This document shows positions 25,617 through 34,132 of a DNA stretch of 34,146 nucleotides, piece by piece. Positions within the stretch are counted from its first letter, which is position 1, and each line of letters opens with the position of its first letter. Below the pieces are notes generated by a model. The model was not told the DNA's origin and did not search any database. It was given only the letters and a program-made list of their open reading frames with translations. Origin of the DNA: Thermoanaerobacter sp. A7A (GTDB lineage: Bacteria; Bacillota; Thermoanaerobacteria; Thermoanaerobacterales; Thermoanaerobacteraceae); assembly GCF_000445185.1 (NCBI RefSeq), contig NZ_AVAF01000061.1, forward strand, positions 1 to 34,146, read 5' to 3'. The position numbers and the translations under genes are program-made.

Positions 25617-26264
25617 CTACAGCAATTCTAATATTTTATCCGCTTCACTTAAATCCTTTAAAATTAAGTCTGCTTCTTTCACCGTTTCAGGATTGCCCAC
25701 TCCTACTGCAAACATTCCTGCTCTTTTTATTGCAGTGATGCCCGCAGCAGAATCTTCTATTCCAATACACTTTTCAGGAGAAATGCCAAGATGCTCTGCT
25801 GCGTTTAAAAATATCTCAGGGTCAGGTTTTCCATGCTTAATTTCATTTGCATCCACTATATAGTCAAACTTATCTCTTATTTTTAAATTTTCAACAACAG
25901 TAAAAGCGTTTTTACTGACAGAAGCAATTGCCGTTTTAATACCTCTTTTTTTAAGTTCCTCAATAAATCTCTCCACTCCAGGCAATAAATCCTCAGGCGT
26001 GATCTTTTTTATCATCTCTTTATAGTACTCATTCTTCTTATTTGCATAATATTCTTTTTCTTCTTGAGAATATTTTTTATCACTTTTTTCTAAAATTATC
26101 TCTAAAGACTGTAGGCGGCTTACACCTTTTAATCTCTCGTTTATAACTTCATCAAAATATATCCCTAACTCATCAGCGAGTTTCTTCCATGCTAAATAGT
26201 GGTATCTTGCAGTATCTGTAATAACACCATCTAAATCAAAAATTACTCCTTGATACCTTGCCAT
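25617..26264 (-). CDS. pgmB: Beta-phosphoglucomutase
   Basis: A 215-residue HAD-superfamily enzyme converting beta-glucose 1-phosphate to glucose 6-phosphate. The nucleophile and acid/base pair are Asp10 and Asp12 in FDLDGVITDTA, the cap region has the LKGVSR motif, and the later motifs are IASVSKN, KHGKPDPEIF and IGIEDSAAG. AGGAGG precedes the ATG. It is last in the kojibiose operon and is the only such mutase here, so it can process the beta-glucose 1-phosphate made by both GH65 phosphorylases. Confidence 0.96.
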   Translation of the reverse strand: MARYQGVIFDLDGVITDTARYHYLAWKKLADELGIYFDEVINERLKGVSRLQSLEIILEKSDKKYSQEEKEYYANKKNEYYKEMIKKITPEDLLPGVERFIEELKKRGIKTAIASVSKNAFTVVENLKIRDKFDYIVDANEIKHGKPDPEIFLNAAEHLGISPEKCIGIEDSAAGITAIKRAGMFAVGVGNPETVKEADLILKDLSEADKILELL

Positions 26265-26283
26265 TTTATTCCTCCTTCGTTAC

Positions 26284-27093
26284 TTATTTTAATCCTGTTG
26301 TAGATATTCCTTTTACAAAATATCTCTGGAATATTAAGAATATCACTATAGTCGGTAATGTCAAAAGTATAGCTCCTGCCATTACCTGATTCCAAAATTG
26401 ATAATACTGCCCGTAGAAAGAATTAAGGCCTACAGGTAGTGTATACATATTATCAGTGGATGTCAAGAGGCTAGGCCACAAGAAACTATTCCAATTGCCA
26501 GTAAACATAAAAATGAATTGAGTTGCAAGAGCAGGTTTAGACAAAGGCAAAACTATTTTAAAGAAAATCCCAAATCGTGACAAACCATCAATTGTAGCTG
26601 CTTCTTCTAACTCTTTGGGAAGAGATAAGAAAAATTGCCTCATTAAAAATATTCCAAAATTACTAGTCAAAAATGGAATTGTAAGACCCATGTAAGTGTT
26701 TACCCAGCCTAATTTGCTGAGAAGGATATAAGTTGGCACCATCACTACCTGTCCTGGTACCATCATGAGAGCAAGCACAACCATAAACAATAAATTTCTT
26801 CCAGGAAAATTTATTCTTGCAAGTGCATACCCTGCCATAGAATTAAACAGTATATTGCCAAACGTCACTATAGCTGCAACTATAGCACTATTTATAAACC
26901 ACCTTAAAAAAGGGAATTTTGTAATTATCATTTTATAGTTATCTAAAGTTAAATGCTTTATATTTACAGCAAAAGTATTTAATTCACTGGTGGGTTTTAG
27001 AGATGTTATTATAGACCAAATAAAAGGGCCAAGTGTAATTACTGCATATCCTACTACAACGGTATAAAATAAAAACCGCAACACCTTTTTCAT
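26284..27093 (-). CDS. ABC sugar transporter permease, MalG type (second operon)
   Basis: A 269-residue permease with about six membrane helices and the ATPase-docking loop EEAATIDGLSRFGIFFKIVLP. It pairs with the MalF-type permease encoded 13 bases upstream. GGAGGTGG precedes the ATG. As in the first operon, no ATPase gene accompanies it. Confidence 0.92.
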   Translation of the reverse strand: MKKVLRFLFYTVVVGYAVITLGPFIWSIITSLKPTSELNTFAVNIKHLTLDNYKMIITKFPFLRWFINSAIVAAIVTFGNILFNSMAGYALARINFPGRNLLFMVVLALMMVPGQVVMVPTYILLSKLGWVNTYMGLTIPFLTSNFGIFLMRQFFLSLPKELEEAATIDGLSRFGIFFKIVLPLSKPALATQFIFMFTGNWNSFLWPSLLTSTDNMYTLPVGLNSFYGQYYQFWNQVMAGAILLTLPTIVIFLIFQRYFVKGISTTGLK

Positions 27094-27106
27094 CTATTGC
27101 CACCTC

Positions 27107-28006
27107 CTAATAGGTTTCTTCTTTGAAAAGCTTTCGCTGTATAAGAGTCAATATCAAGATTATTACAAATAATACAAAAGCCATAGCTGAAGCGTAACCC
27201 ATGTTAAAATCTCTAAAGCCTGTCCTATATATATCCAGCACGACTGTCATTGTAGCATCAAGAGGCCCACCAGTCCCTTGCGATACTACATAGGCTTGAT
27301 CAAAAACCTGGAAAGTACCAATTAATGACATTACTAGATTAAAAAACACTATTGGCCGCAACATTGGAAGAGTAATTTTGAAAAATCTTTGAAATTTATT
27401 AGCCCCATCTACTTCTGCAGCCTCGTACAATTCTGATGGTATATCTTGTAATCCTGCAAGAAAAATCACCATGTAATTACCTACAGAAGACCATATTGCC
27501 ATCATCATGATAGAAGGAAGCGCAAACCTTACATCATTAAACCAAGTAGGCCCTTGTATGCCAAATTTAGCTAACAAAGCATTAACTAAACCATCTGCTT
27601 TAAATAGATATAAAAATATTACAGAAACTGCAACTGTGGATGTAACAGTTGGTATATAATAGGCAACTCTAAAAAATGTTTTACCTTTAATATCCGAATT
27701 TACAATTAATGCTAGTATTAAGGCAATAATTAGCTGTGTTGGTACTACTCCTAAAGAATAAAGTGTTGTATTTAAAAGAGCTCTTTTAAACGTTGGGTCA
27801 CTGAATAATTTTATATAATTTGCAAATCCAACCCATCGGTTTGCTTCAGGATTTAAAAAAGAAAATTCTTTGAAACTTATAATAAAAGCATAAATTAATG
27901 GTCCTATCAAAAAAATAGATATTGAAGCAATAAAAGGCAACGCAAAAGCATACCCTGACAAAGCTTCGTATAAATACCTCTTTTTCATAGTCATTTTAGC
28001 TTCCAT
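27107..28006 (-). CDS. ABC sugar transporter permease, MalF type (second operon)
   Basis: A 299-residue permease with six or so helices and the EAA loop ELYEAAEVDGANKFQRFFKITLPMLRP. It follows the binding-protein gene after a hairpin-containing gap. GAAGGA is about 7 bases before the ATG. Kojibiose or related glucobioses are the likely substrates given the adjacent kojP. Confidence 0.92.
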   Translation of the reverse strand: MEAKMTMKKRYLYEALSGYAFALPFIASISIFLIGPLIYAFIISFKEFSFLNPEANRWVGFANYIKLFSDPTFKRALLNTTLYSLGVVPTQLIIALILALIVNSDIKGKTFFRVAYYIPTVTSTVAVSVIFLYLFKADGLVNALLAKFGIQGPTWFNDVRFALPSIMMMAIWSSVGNYMVIFLAGLQDIPSELYEAAEVDGANKFQRFFKITLPMLRPIVFFNLVMSLIGTFQVFDQAYVVSQGTGGPLDATMTVVLDIYRTGFRDFNMGYASAMAFVLFVIILILTLIQRKLFKEETY

Positions 28007-28044
28007 AAATACATCCTTCCCTTCAACCTTAAAAAATCATAATT

Positions 28045-28072
28045 GCAGCACCTTATTTTAGTAAGGTGCTGC
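28045..28072 (-). other. Intercistronic hairpin between the binding-protein and permease genes
   Basis: An 11-bp perfect GC-containing stem (GCAGCACCTTA / TAAGGTGCTGC) with a 6-base loop, 10 bases after the binding-protein stop. No immediate U-run follows on the minus strand, so it looks like an mRNA-stabilising or attenuating element rather than an operon end. Confidence 0.7.
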
Positions 28073-28081
28073 TTACTTAAA

Positions 28082-29344
28082 TTATTGTCCAACTTCCTTT
28101 TGTGCGTTGTCAAGAGCTTGCTGAGCACTACTTATTTGCTTCATTATTAATGCTTCACAGGCTTTATTAGCCGCATCTACTACCTTTGTGCCATACAAAC
28201 CGAATTGCCATGGTACCGCATAAGAAGCACCATCTACAAAGGCAGCTCTTTCAGGATATTTCTCCTTAAATCCTTCTTGCATAGACTTTCTCGATGGAAG
28301 TGCAAGGCCTGAATCTACTACAAATTGCTGTCCTTCTTTACCGGTTAAAAATTCAATAAGCTTAAAGGCTTCATCTTTATGTTTGCTGTTTTTATTCATC
28401 ACATATGCAACAGTGAAAGCCATTGTAGATTTTTGCTTTCCTGCTGGAAGCTCTGCTATACCATAGTTTAAATCAGGAGCTTTTTCTTTGAGGAATGGTA
28501 TCATCCAGCCACCTTCTATTGCCATTGCAGCTTTTTTAGCAGCAAAAGCATCTCCATTCCAGCCTTCTCCCATGTTTTGTGGTGTGTCAGCAACTTTGTC
28601 TTTTGTAATGAGGCCTACATAAAAATCAAGAGCTTGTGCATTCTCTGGCAGATTTAAAGTAACTTTTCCATCTTGATATACTGAACCGCCATTTTGATTT
28701 ATAAAAGCATCAAATCTTGCAAGGTCTGCTGATAAAACCAAACCTTTGACACCGTCTTTTGTCAATTTTTTAGCTACATCTCTTAATTCCTCCCATGTTT
28801 TTGGAGGCTCATTTATTCCAGCCGCTTTAAACATGTCTTTGTTGTAAAACAAAGCTAGAGTATTGAAATCCTTCGGTAAACCATAAGTTTTTCCATCCCA
28901 CTGAAAAGCGGAAAGCAATGCTGGCTCGAAATCATTTACATCCACATTGTATTTCTTAATATAATCATCTAATGGCTCTAAAACTCCTGAAGACATAAGC
29001 TGTGGTGCCGGCATGCTGTCAAGATAGAATATGTCTGGTGCTGTATTTGACGCCAGTTCTGCTTGTAATTTTTGCATGTAATCTCCCACAATTGTCTCAA
29101 TTTGCACATCTATATTCGGATATTTTTCTTTAAACTTAGCTATTTGGTCATCCACTATCTTCTTTTCTGCTGGAGATGATGACCACATGCCTAATTTTAT
29201 AGTAACTGGTTTTTGTGTCTGGTGTTTTTGTGTATTTGTCTCATTGGCACTGGAAGTATTATTTTTACTAGAGGAACAGCCAGCCAAAACAGTTGCCAGC
29301 AAAAAGATCGTTAAAACAAAAATACTTAAAAGTTTTTTACTCAT
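28082..29344 (-). CDS. ABC sugar transporter substrate-binding lipoprotein (second operon)
   Basis: About 420 residues, family 1 solute-binding protein. The lipobox is LAGC at about residue 23, followed by a Ser/Asn/Thr/Lys/Gln-rich linker and the MalE-like fold with DIFYLDSMPAPQLMSSGVLEPLDDYI and a FYNKDMFKAAGINEPPKTWEEL hinge. AGGGG lies 9 bases before the ATG at 29344; an in-frame GTG two codons earlier is too close to it. The gene directly follows kojP in the operon and is bracketed by hairpins, as is its counterpart in the first operon. Confidence 0.92.
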   Translation of the reverse strand: MSKKLLSIFVLTIFLLATVLAGCSSSKNNTSSANETNTQKHQTQKPVTIKLGMWSSSPAEKKIVDDQIAKFKEKYPNIDVQIETIVGDYMQKLQAELASNTAPDIFYLDSMPAPQLMSSGVLEPLDDYIKKYNVDVNDFEPALLSAFQWDGKTYGLPKDFNTLALFYNKDMFKAAGINEPPKTWEELRDVAKKLTKDGVKGLVLSADLARFDAFINQNGGSVYQDGKVTLNLPENAQALDFYVGLITKDKVADTPQNMGEGWNGDAFAAKKAAMAIEGGWMIPFLKEKAPDLNYGIAELPAGKQKSTMAFTVAYVMNKNSKHKDEAFKLIEFLTGKEGQQFVVDSGLALPSRKSMQEGFKEKYPERAAFVDGASYAVPWQFGLYGTKVVDAANKACEALIMKQISSAQQALDNAQKEVGQ

Positions 29345-29450
29345 TACCACTTTCCCCTTTCACAATTTTATAGTAAAATATCTGATTGAGAACTTAAAAT
29401 TTTACTCTAACTCCACTTATCCCCCCTTAAAACATAATCAATTTATTTTT

Positions 29451-29483
29451 AAGGTATAGCAGGTTACCACCTGTCTATACCTT
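29451..29483 (-). other. Intercistronic hairpin between kojP and the binding-protein gene
   Basis: AAGGTATAG-CAGGT and ACCTG-(T)-CTATACCTT form a 14-bp stem with one bulged base and a 4-base loop, just after the kojP stop. On the minus strand it is followed by A-rich sequence, so it is not an intrinsic terminator in the direction of the operon. Confidence 0.65.
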
Positions 29484-29488
29484 TTTGA

Positions 29489-31816
29489 CTATTCCATTGT
29501 CAGCTCTTTCCCTTTTACCTTTACTTTTATATTTCCTTTTCCTTTCAACTTTTTTACTGTCACTTCCTGTTTTGTAACAATAACCTCTATTAAATTATCC
29601 TTCCAAAATACTTTATAGGAAAGTTTATCCCATTTTTCTGGCAGCCACGAATTTATATTTAATGCCCCTTCTTTGTCAATTTCCATTCCGCCAAATCCAA
29701 AAACAGCTACTTGCCATGTACCACCAGCAGATGCAGCATGCAAACCTTCTTTAGTGTTCCCCTGATTGTCCACAAGGTCCACGTTGGCACTTCTCATAAA
29801 AGACTGGTATGCGTTTTTGTGGTCTCCCACTTTTAACCCCATAATAGCATACATGCTGGGACCTAATGAAGATTTGTGCATAGTTCGCTTTTCATAATAT
29901 TCGTAATTGATTCTTTTCGTTTCTTCGTCAAATTCCTCACCTAACAAAAGCATTAACATAACAACATCAGCCTGTTTAATAAGCTGGGTATCACCCAATC
30001 TCGTTATATCAACACCTTCAGGCCATATAGGCATATTGTTTTCATCAAATTTATCAATAACATAATCTTTTTTATCAAAATAGCCTTCAAATTGTTCTAT
30101 CAGCTTTTTGTCTTTGTCATAAGGTATATATATTTTTTCTTCAACTTCTTTCCACTTTTCCATTTCCTCATTTGTCAAACATATTTTGTTTGATATAGCA
30201 TGATAATGTTCAGGGTATTTTTCTTTTAACATATTGATTAGTTCAAGTCCCTTTTTAATATTCCATTTTGCAAGGTAATTAGTATAAGCATTATTATCAA
30301 CATGTTCATGAAATTCATCAGGACCTATGACATTGTTTATTTCATACCTGTCTAATTCTTTTACATATTCACATCTAGATACCCAAAACCTTGCAGTCTC
30401 AAAAATGACTTCTGCACCGTAATTCAACATAAACTCAATATCCTCTGTCGCTCTAAAATACTCCCACACTGCAAAAGCTATATCAGCAGTTATATGATGC
30501 TCTAAATCACCCGTCCATATCCTTACAGGGTTTCCCATGTAATCAAATCCCCATTTAGGTGTCTCTTCCTCTCCTGTATCTGCAGATTCCCAAGGGTATT
30601 GTGCTCCCTTATACCCGTTTAAAGCCGCATTTTTTCTCGCTGCATTAAGCATATTGTACCTGTACATTAGAAGTGCCTTTGCCGCTTTTGGATGCACATA
30701 TATGAAAAAGGGAAGCATAAATATCTCAGTATCCCAAAATACATGGCCTTTGTATCCTTCACCATGAAGAGCTTTCGCAGCAATACTCACCAGGGGGTCA
30801 TTTTCATTGGCAGAACTCATGAGATGAAAAATATTAAACCTCAAAGCTTTATCTGCTTCTTCATCCCCTTCAATATTTATATCTGCAACAGACCATAGTT
30901 CTTCATATACCTCAATATGTCTCTTAAGTTCTTTATCAATACCTTCTCCAGCAAAATTAAAGAGTTCTCTTTCCACCGTCGTCTTCAATAGGTCTTTTCT
31001 TACGTCTCTTGAGGTATAAGTTATTACAAATTTGTCAATTACTACTGTTTTGTTCTCTGTAGCATCAAACTCAAAGTACTCCACACTCATTTCACCTAAT
31101 GACAAAAATCTTCTAAATTTAGCTATGTTATTTTTCTCTTTATCTTCATAACGATATATCCTCACAGTACTGCCTGTGGCAATGCGAATATCATCGTCAA
31201 TAGTTGCTGTTTCAAGATAACTCCCACTTTTACTCAAACTGATATTGTCAACCACTTTCAAATGCTTTATTCTATACTTTGGGCTATCTGCTGAGTTTAA
31301 AACAGTCCCCTCAATAATGCTCTCTATACCTACAACGCCACTGTAATTTATAGGTGTTACAAATAGCTTAATTGCAGAACGATGAAGGTCGCTACGGCTT
31401 ATAAACCTGTATCCCTCAATTCGAGTAATTCTATCTTTGCTGTCTTTTATCAACATACTCCTAAATAGAATCCCTTTTTTCATATCAAGAATTCTTTTAA
31501 ATTCTATCAACTGGCATTTATTCAAACTTAATTCTTCACCTTCAGCATACAACTTTATTTTCAACCAATTTTGAGCATTTACTATTTCTCTAACCCGCGC
31601 ATCTGACTTGTCAAAAATTCCTGCAATAAAATTTCCCGGCTTTTCTCCCTCGCTTCCTTCCTCAAAAGTACCTCTTACGCCCATGTAACCATTTGTAAGT
31701 GTAAAAAGGGTCTCATATCGAGGATTTAGCTCTGCATTATACTCATTTTGGAAAATAAGCCATTTACTTTCACTCATTAAATTGTTTACATCCTCTAAAA
31801 ACATGTGCTTTACCAC
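29489..31816 (-). CDS. kojP: Kojibiose phosphorylase (GH65)
   Basis: A 775-residue GH65 phosphorylase, the same length as T. brockii kojibiose phosphorylase and, as far as I can recall its sequence, very close to it. It phosphorolyses kojibiose (alpha-1,2-glucobiose) to beta-glucose 1-phosphate and glucose. The catalytic Glu lies near residue 501 in VIGPDEFHEHVDNNAYTN, and the phosphate-binding region has MHKSSLGPS. The start is GTG at 31816, with GGAGG 7 bases before it. It is the first enzyme gene after its LacI regulator, with an operator in between. Confidence 0.92.
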   Translation of the reverse strand: MVKHMFLEDVNNLMSESKWLIFQNEYNAELNPRYETLFTLTNGYMGVRGTFEEGSEGEKPGNFIAGIFDKSDARVREIVNAQNWLKIKLYAEGEELSLNKCQLIEFKRILDMKKGILFRSMLIKDSKDRITRIEGYRFISRSDLHRSAIKLFVTPINYSGVVGIESIIEGTVLNSADSPKYRIKHLKVVDNISLSKSGSYLETATIDDDIRIATGSTVRIYRYEDKEKNNIAKFRRFLSLGEMSVEYFEFDATENKTVVIDKFVITYTSRDVRKDLLKTTVERELFNFAGEGIDKELKRHIEVYEELWSVADINIEGDEEADKALRFNIFHLMSSANENDPLVSIAAKALHGEGYKGHVFWDTEIFMLPFFIYVHPKAAKALLMYRYNMLNAARKNAALNGYKGAQYPWESADTGEEETPKWGFDYMGNPVRIWTGDLEHHITADIAFAVWEYFRATEDIEFMLNYGAEVIFETARFWVSRCEYVKELDRYEINNVIGPDEFHEHVDNNAYTNYLAKWNIKKGLELINMLKEKYPEHYHAISNKICLTNEEMEKWKEVEEKIYIPYDKDKKLIEQFEGYFDKKDYVIDKFDENNMPIWPEGVDITRLGDTQLIKQADVVMLMLLLGEEFDEETKRINYEYYEKRTMHKSSLGPSMYAIMGLKVGDHKNAYQSFMRSANVDLVDNQGNTKEGLHAASAGGTWQVAVFGFGGMEIDKEGALNINSWLPEKWDKLSYKVFWKDNLIEVIVTKQEVTVKKLKGKGNIKVKVKGKELTME

Positions 31817-31845
31817 TTATATACCTCCATCCTTACCAAAAATTC

Positions 31846-31883
31846 TATCCGAAACGTTTTGGATACTTTTTAAAAAAATTATA
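31846..31883 (-). promoter_or_regulatory. Operator and possible promoter of kojP
   Basis: TATCCGAAACGTTTTGGATA (31846-31865) is a 20-base palindrome with one mismatched pair. Its core matches the operator upstream of the second lacI gene. On the minus strand a TATAAT (31878-31883) overlaps the lacI stop codon and could be a -10 box, but the -35 is unclear. Confidence 0.75.
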
Positions 31884-32889
31884 TTTTTCTAGCTGAATCT
31901 CTAATTACAAGCTTATGAGGTATTAATATATGCTGTGGCTTTTCCCCTTTTATAATAGATAAAAGATGTTTTGCTGCATTATATCCCATCTTAAAAGTAT
32001 CTTGCCTTACGGTAGTAAGTCCAGGAGTAATCAAAGATGCAAGCTCAATATCATCAAAACCTACAATAGAAATATCATCAGGCACTTTCATTCCTAAGTC
32101 CTTTGCTGCTTTGAAAGACCCTATTGCCATCAAATCAGAAGCATGAAATACAGCAGTTATTTCCGGATGCTCAAAAACCAACGTCTTAAAAGAATTATAC
32201 CCACCTTCTTGAGTAAAATCATCAAAAACTACATATTCCTCTTTATAAGGTATATTATTTTTTTCAAGAGCTTTTTTATAACCTTCTAACCTCTCAAAAC
32301 TTACAGCCGCATCATTATGACCATTTATAAATCCAATATTTCTATGTCCTAACTTTATAAGATAACTTGTAGCTTCAAAAGCCGCCTGAACATTATCCGA
32401 ACTTACATATCCCACTTTATCAGTCAGTATCGGTATATCAATCATGACAGTGGGAATTTGTGTTTTCTTTATTTCTTCAATATAAGGATCACTCAATTTT
32501 AAACCTTCTACAATAGCCCCTTCAACCTTTCTGTCATTGCAAAGTTTCTCATAAGAAGTTACATCTTGGCTTTCGGGGTCTACAGTAAAAAGTATAAGGT
32601 CGTATTTATCTTTCCTTAATCCTGCTTTTATACCCGCAAGCACTTCGAGAAAGAAAGGATGATACGCCCCCGGTTTTATTAACTCAGAAACAACCAATCC
32701 AACCGTATGGGTTTTATTTGTGACAAGCCCTCTTGCAATGGAATTTGGAGTATAATTTAATTGCTCTGCTATTTTTTTAATTCTTTCACGGGTTTCCTCG
32801 CTTACATCCGGGTATCCGTTTAAAGCTCTTGAAACCGTTGTAACAGATACACCCGCATATTTCGCTATATCCTTTATTGTAACCGCCAT
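31879..32889 (-). CDS. LacI-family repressor of the kojibiose operon
   Basis: A 336-residue LacI/GalR protein. The helix-turn-helix is TIKDIAKYAGVSVTTVSRALNG (about 4-25), followed by the NSIARGL hinge helix and a sugar-sensing domain (about 60-330). Two AAAACGTTTT-type palindromes flank its gene, one behind its promoter and one before kojP, so it very likely represses both. GGTGG is 7 bases before the ATG. The distinct operator type separates it from the other LacI protein in the window. Confidence 0.93.
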   Translation of the reverse strand: MAVTIKDIAKYAGVSVTTVSRALNGYPDVSEETRERIKKIAEQLNYTPNSIARGLVTNKTHTVGLVVSELIKPGAYHPFFLEVLAGIKAGLRKDKYDLILFTVDPESQDVTSYEKLCNDRKVEGAIVEGLKLSDPYIEEIKKTQIPTVMIDIPILTDKVGYVSSDNVQAAFEATSYLIKLGHRNIGFINGHNDAAVSFERLEGYKKALEKNNIPYKEEYVVFDDFTQEGGYNSFKTLVFEHPEITAVFHASDLMAIGSFKAAKDLGMKVPDDISIVGFDDIELASLITPGLTTVRQDTFKMGYNAAKHLLSIIKGEKPQHILIPHKLVIRDSARKI

Positions 32890-32905
32890 TTAATATCCAC
32901 CTTTT

Positions 32906-32960
32906 CCAAAACGTTTTGGTTGTTTAATTTCATTTTATCAAAAACCTTTTCACCTGTCAA
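32906..32960 (-). promoter_or_regulatory. Promoter and operator of the second lacI gene
   Basis: On the minus strand TTGACA (32955-32960) and TAAAAT (32932-32937) are 17 bases apart, a near-consensus promoter. Its -35 box lies inside the end of the iron-sulfur protein gene. The perfect palindrome CCAAAACGTTTTGG (32906-32919) follows at about +6 to +19. Confidence 0.85.
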
Positions 32961-33639
32961 CAGATTTTTTCTTTCCGTAAGGACAGACTTCCATACAAAT
33001 ACCGCATACATAGCCTCTTCCAATGTGTTTAAAATTTTTATTCATATATTCACTACAAGCTCTCGCATCAACTATTTCTTCTCTCGGTATCCCCTCTTTC
33101 CATAGAGTACCATAAAGTGCCATAGCAGGACAGACATCTACACATAATCTACAGCTGCCACATTTACTTTTAGTAATGGGGGTTCCTGTTTCAAAAGGCA
33201 TATTTGTTAAAACTGTTCCTAATCTCACTCTTGGTCCATATTTTTCAGTCACAAGAAGACCATTCTTTCCTATCCAACCAAGCCCTGCTCTTGTAGCAGC
33301 AGTTTTATGTGGAAAAAGTCCTCTATATTCTCCCAAATCAGCAATTGATTGCGACGCAGGAACAGCTAATGCTTTATAGCCCCATTCTTCAAGAAGAAGA
33401 ACCGTCTTTAAGGTTATCTGGTCAATTAGCGTATTTACAGAACGGTAATGGTGATAATAAGTGTGAGTAGGCTTATTCTCAATTTCATCCACTATTCTAT
33501 CTGCTAATTTTATTACAACTGTAATGGCATACGGAATATCTGAAAGAGTATCGGGAAGGATACCTGTAAGACTTGAAAAACCCACTAAAGACGCTCCCCA
33601 CTCTTTGATTTTTTGCTCTAAAATTTTTTGTTTTTCCAT
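32950..33639 (-). CDS. QueG-like 4Fe-4S double-cluster protein, short form
   Basis: About 229 residues, related to the N-terminal and ferredoxin parts of epoxyqueuosine reductase QueG. It has the family's AGLGWIGKNGLLVTEKYGPRVRLGTVLTN block (about 130-155), then two 4Fe-4S cysteine sets: CGSCRLCVDVCP and a later single Cys followed by CGICMEVCP. It lacks the longer C-terminal HEAT-like region of true QueG and ends soon after the second cluster. Such short forms are common in anaerobes and their substrate is unknown; corrinoid binding is possible but not shown here. The ATG at 33639 is chosen because AAAGGG is 9 bases upstream. Confidence 0.75.
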   Translation of the reverse strand: MEKQKILEQKIKEWGASLVGFSSLTGILPDTLSDIPYAITVVIKLADRIVDEIENKPTHTYYHHYRSVNTLIDQITLKTVLLLEEWGYKALAVPASQSIADLGEYRGLFPHKTAATRAGLGWIGKNGLLVTEKYGPRVRLGTVLTNMPFETGTPITKSKCGSCRLCVDVCPAMALYGTLWKEGIPREEIVDARACSEYMNKNFKHIGRGYVCGICMEVCPYGKKKSVDR

Positions 33640-33717
33640 CTTTATCAACCCTTTTAGTAAAATTTATGCACATAAATATTTTAACACAATAAAATATATT
33701 TTTTTAAAATTTTTCAA

Positions 33718-33747
33718 AGTATATTTTTTATCCACCTACACAAATTA
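33718..33747 (+). promoter_or_regulatory. Sigma-G-type promoter of the spore protein gene
   Basis: AGTATA (33718-33723) and CAAATTA (33741-33747) are 17 bases apart and resemble the forespore sigma-G consensus (TGMATR and CATWMTA). This fits the gene behind it. The match is partial. Confidence 0.5.
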
Positions 33748-33776
33748 AGTATGAGAAAGAGTAAGGAGGGATTTAA

Positions 33777-34076
33777 ATGGCAAGAGGTAGTTGGAATGAT
33801 CGTCCAAAAATGGTACCAGAGGCTCACAAAGCCCTTGATAATATGAAATACGAAATCGCATCAGAGCTTGGCCTTCCAGTTAAGCAAGGTTCTGAAGATT
33901 ATTGGGGATATGTAAGTAGCCGAGATTGCGGCAAAGTAGGAGGACAAATGTTAAGACGAATGGTTCATTTTGCTGAATCTGCCATGGCAAGGGGCATCAG
34001 TATATATGGTTCTCCTCCTGCACAGGGGGGCCCACAAGGTGCTGCAGGAAGCGAATCAGAATATATGCAAAGATAG
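33777..34076 (+). CDS. Alpha/beta-type small acid-soluble spore protein
   Basis: A 99-residue DNA-coating protein of dormant spores. It has the family block ALDNMKYEIASELGLPV, which includes the GPR germination-protease site (EIA-SELG), then GYVSSRDCGKVGGQMLRRMV. The C-terminal tail is longer and Gly/Pro/Ala-rich. AAGGAGG lies ahead of the ATG, and a sigma-G-like promoter precedes it. It shows that the organism is a spore former. It protects spore DNA from heat and UV. Confidence 0.95.
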   Translation: MARGSWNDRPKMVPEAHKALDNMKYEIASELGLPVKQGSEDYWGYVSSRDCGKVGGQMLRRMVHFAESAMARGISIYGSPPAQGGPQGAAGSESEYMQR

Positions 34077-34086
34077 AAAGAGAAAA

Positions 34087-34109
34087 AGAGAGTATTTCGT
34101 ATACTCTCT
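34087..34109 (-). terminator. Hairpin after the spore protein gene
   Basis: AGAGAGTAT / ATACTCTCT form a 9-bp stem with a 5-base loop. The U-run follows it only on the minus strand (CTTTTTCTC), so as an intrinsic terminator it would work leftward. On the plus strand it is merely a 3-prime hairpin. Confidence 0.5.
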
Positions 34110-34132
34110 CAGACTGTAGACAAACTTTCGTA

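Noticed and set aside
34087..34109. Calling this hairpin the intrinsic terminator of the spore protein gene
   Set aside because: The U-run is on the minus-strand side, so on the plus strand it lacks the T-tract of an intrinsic terminator.
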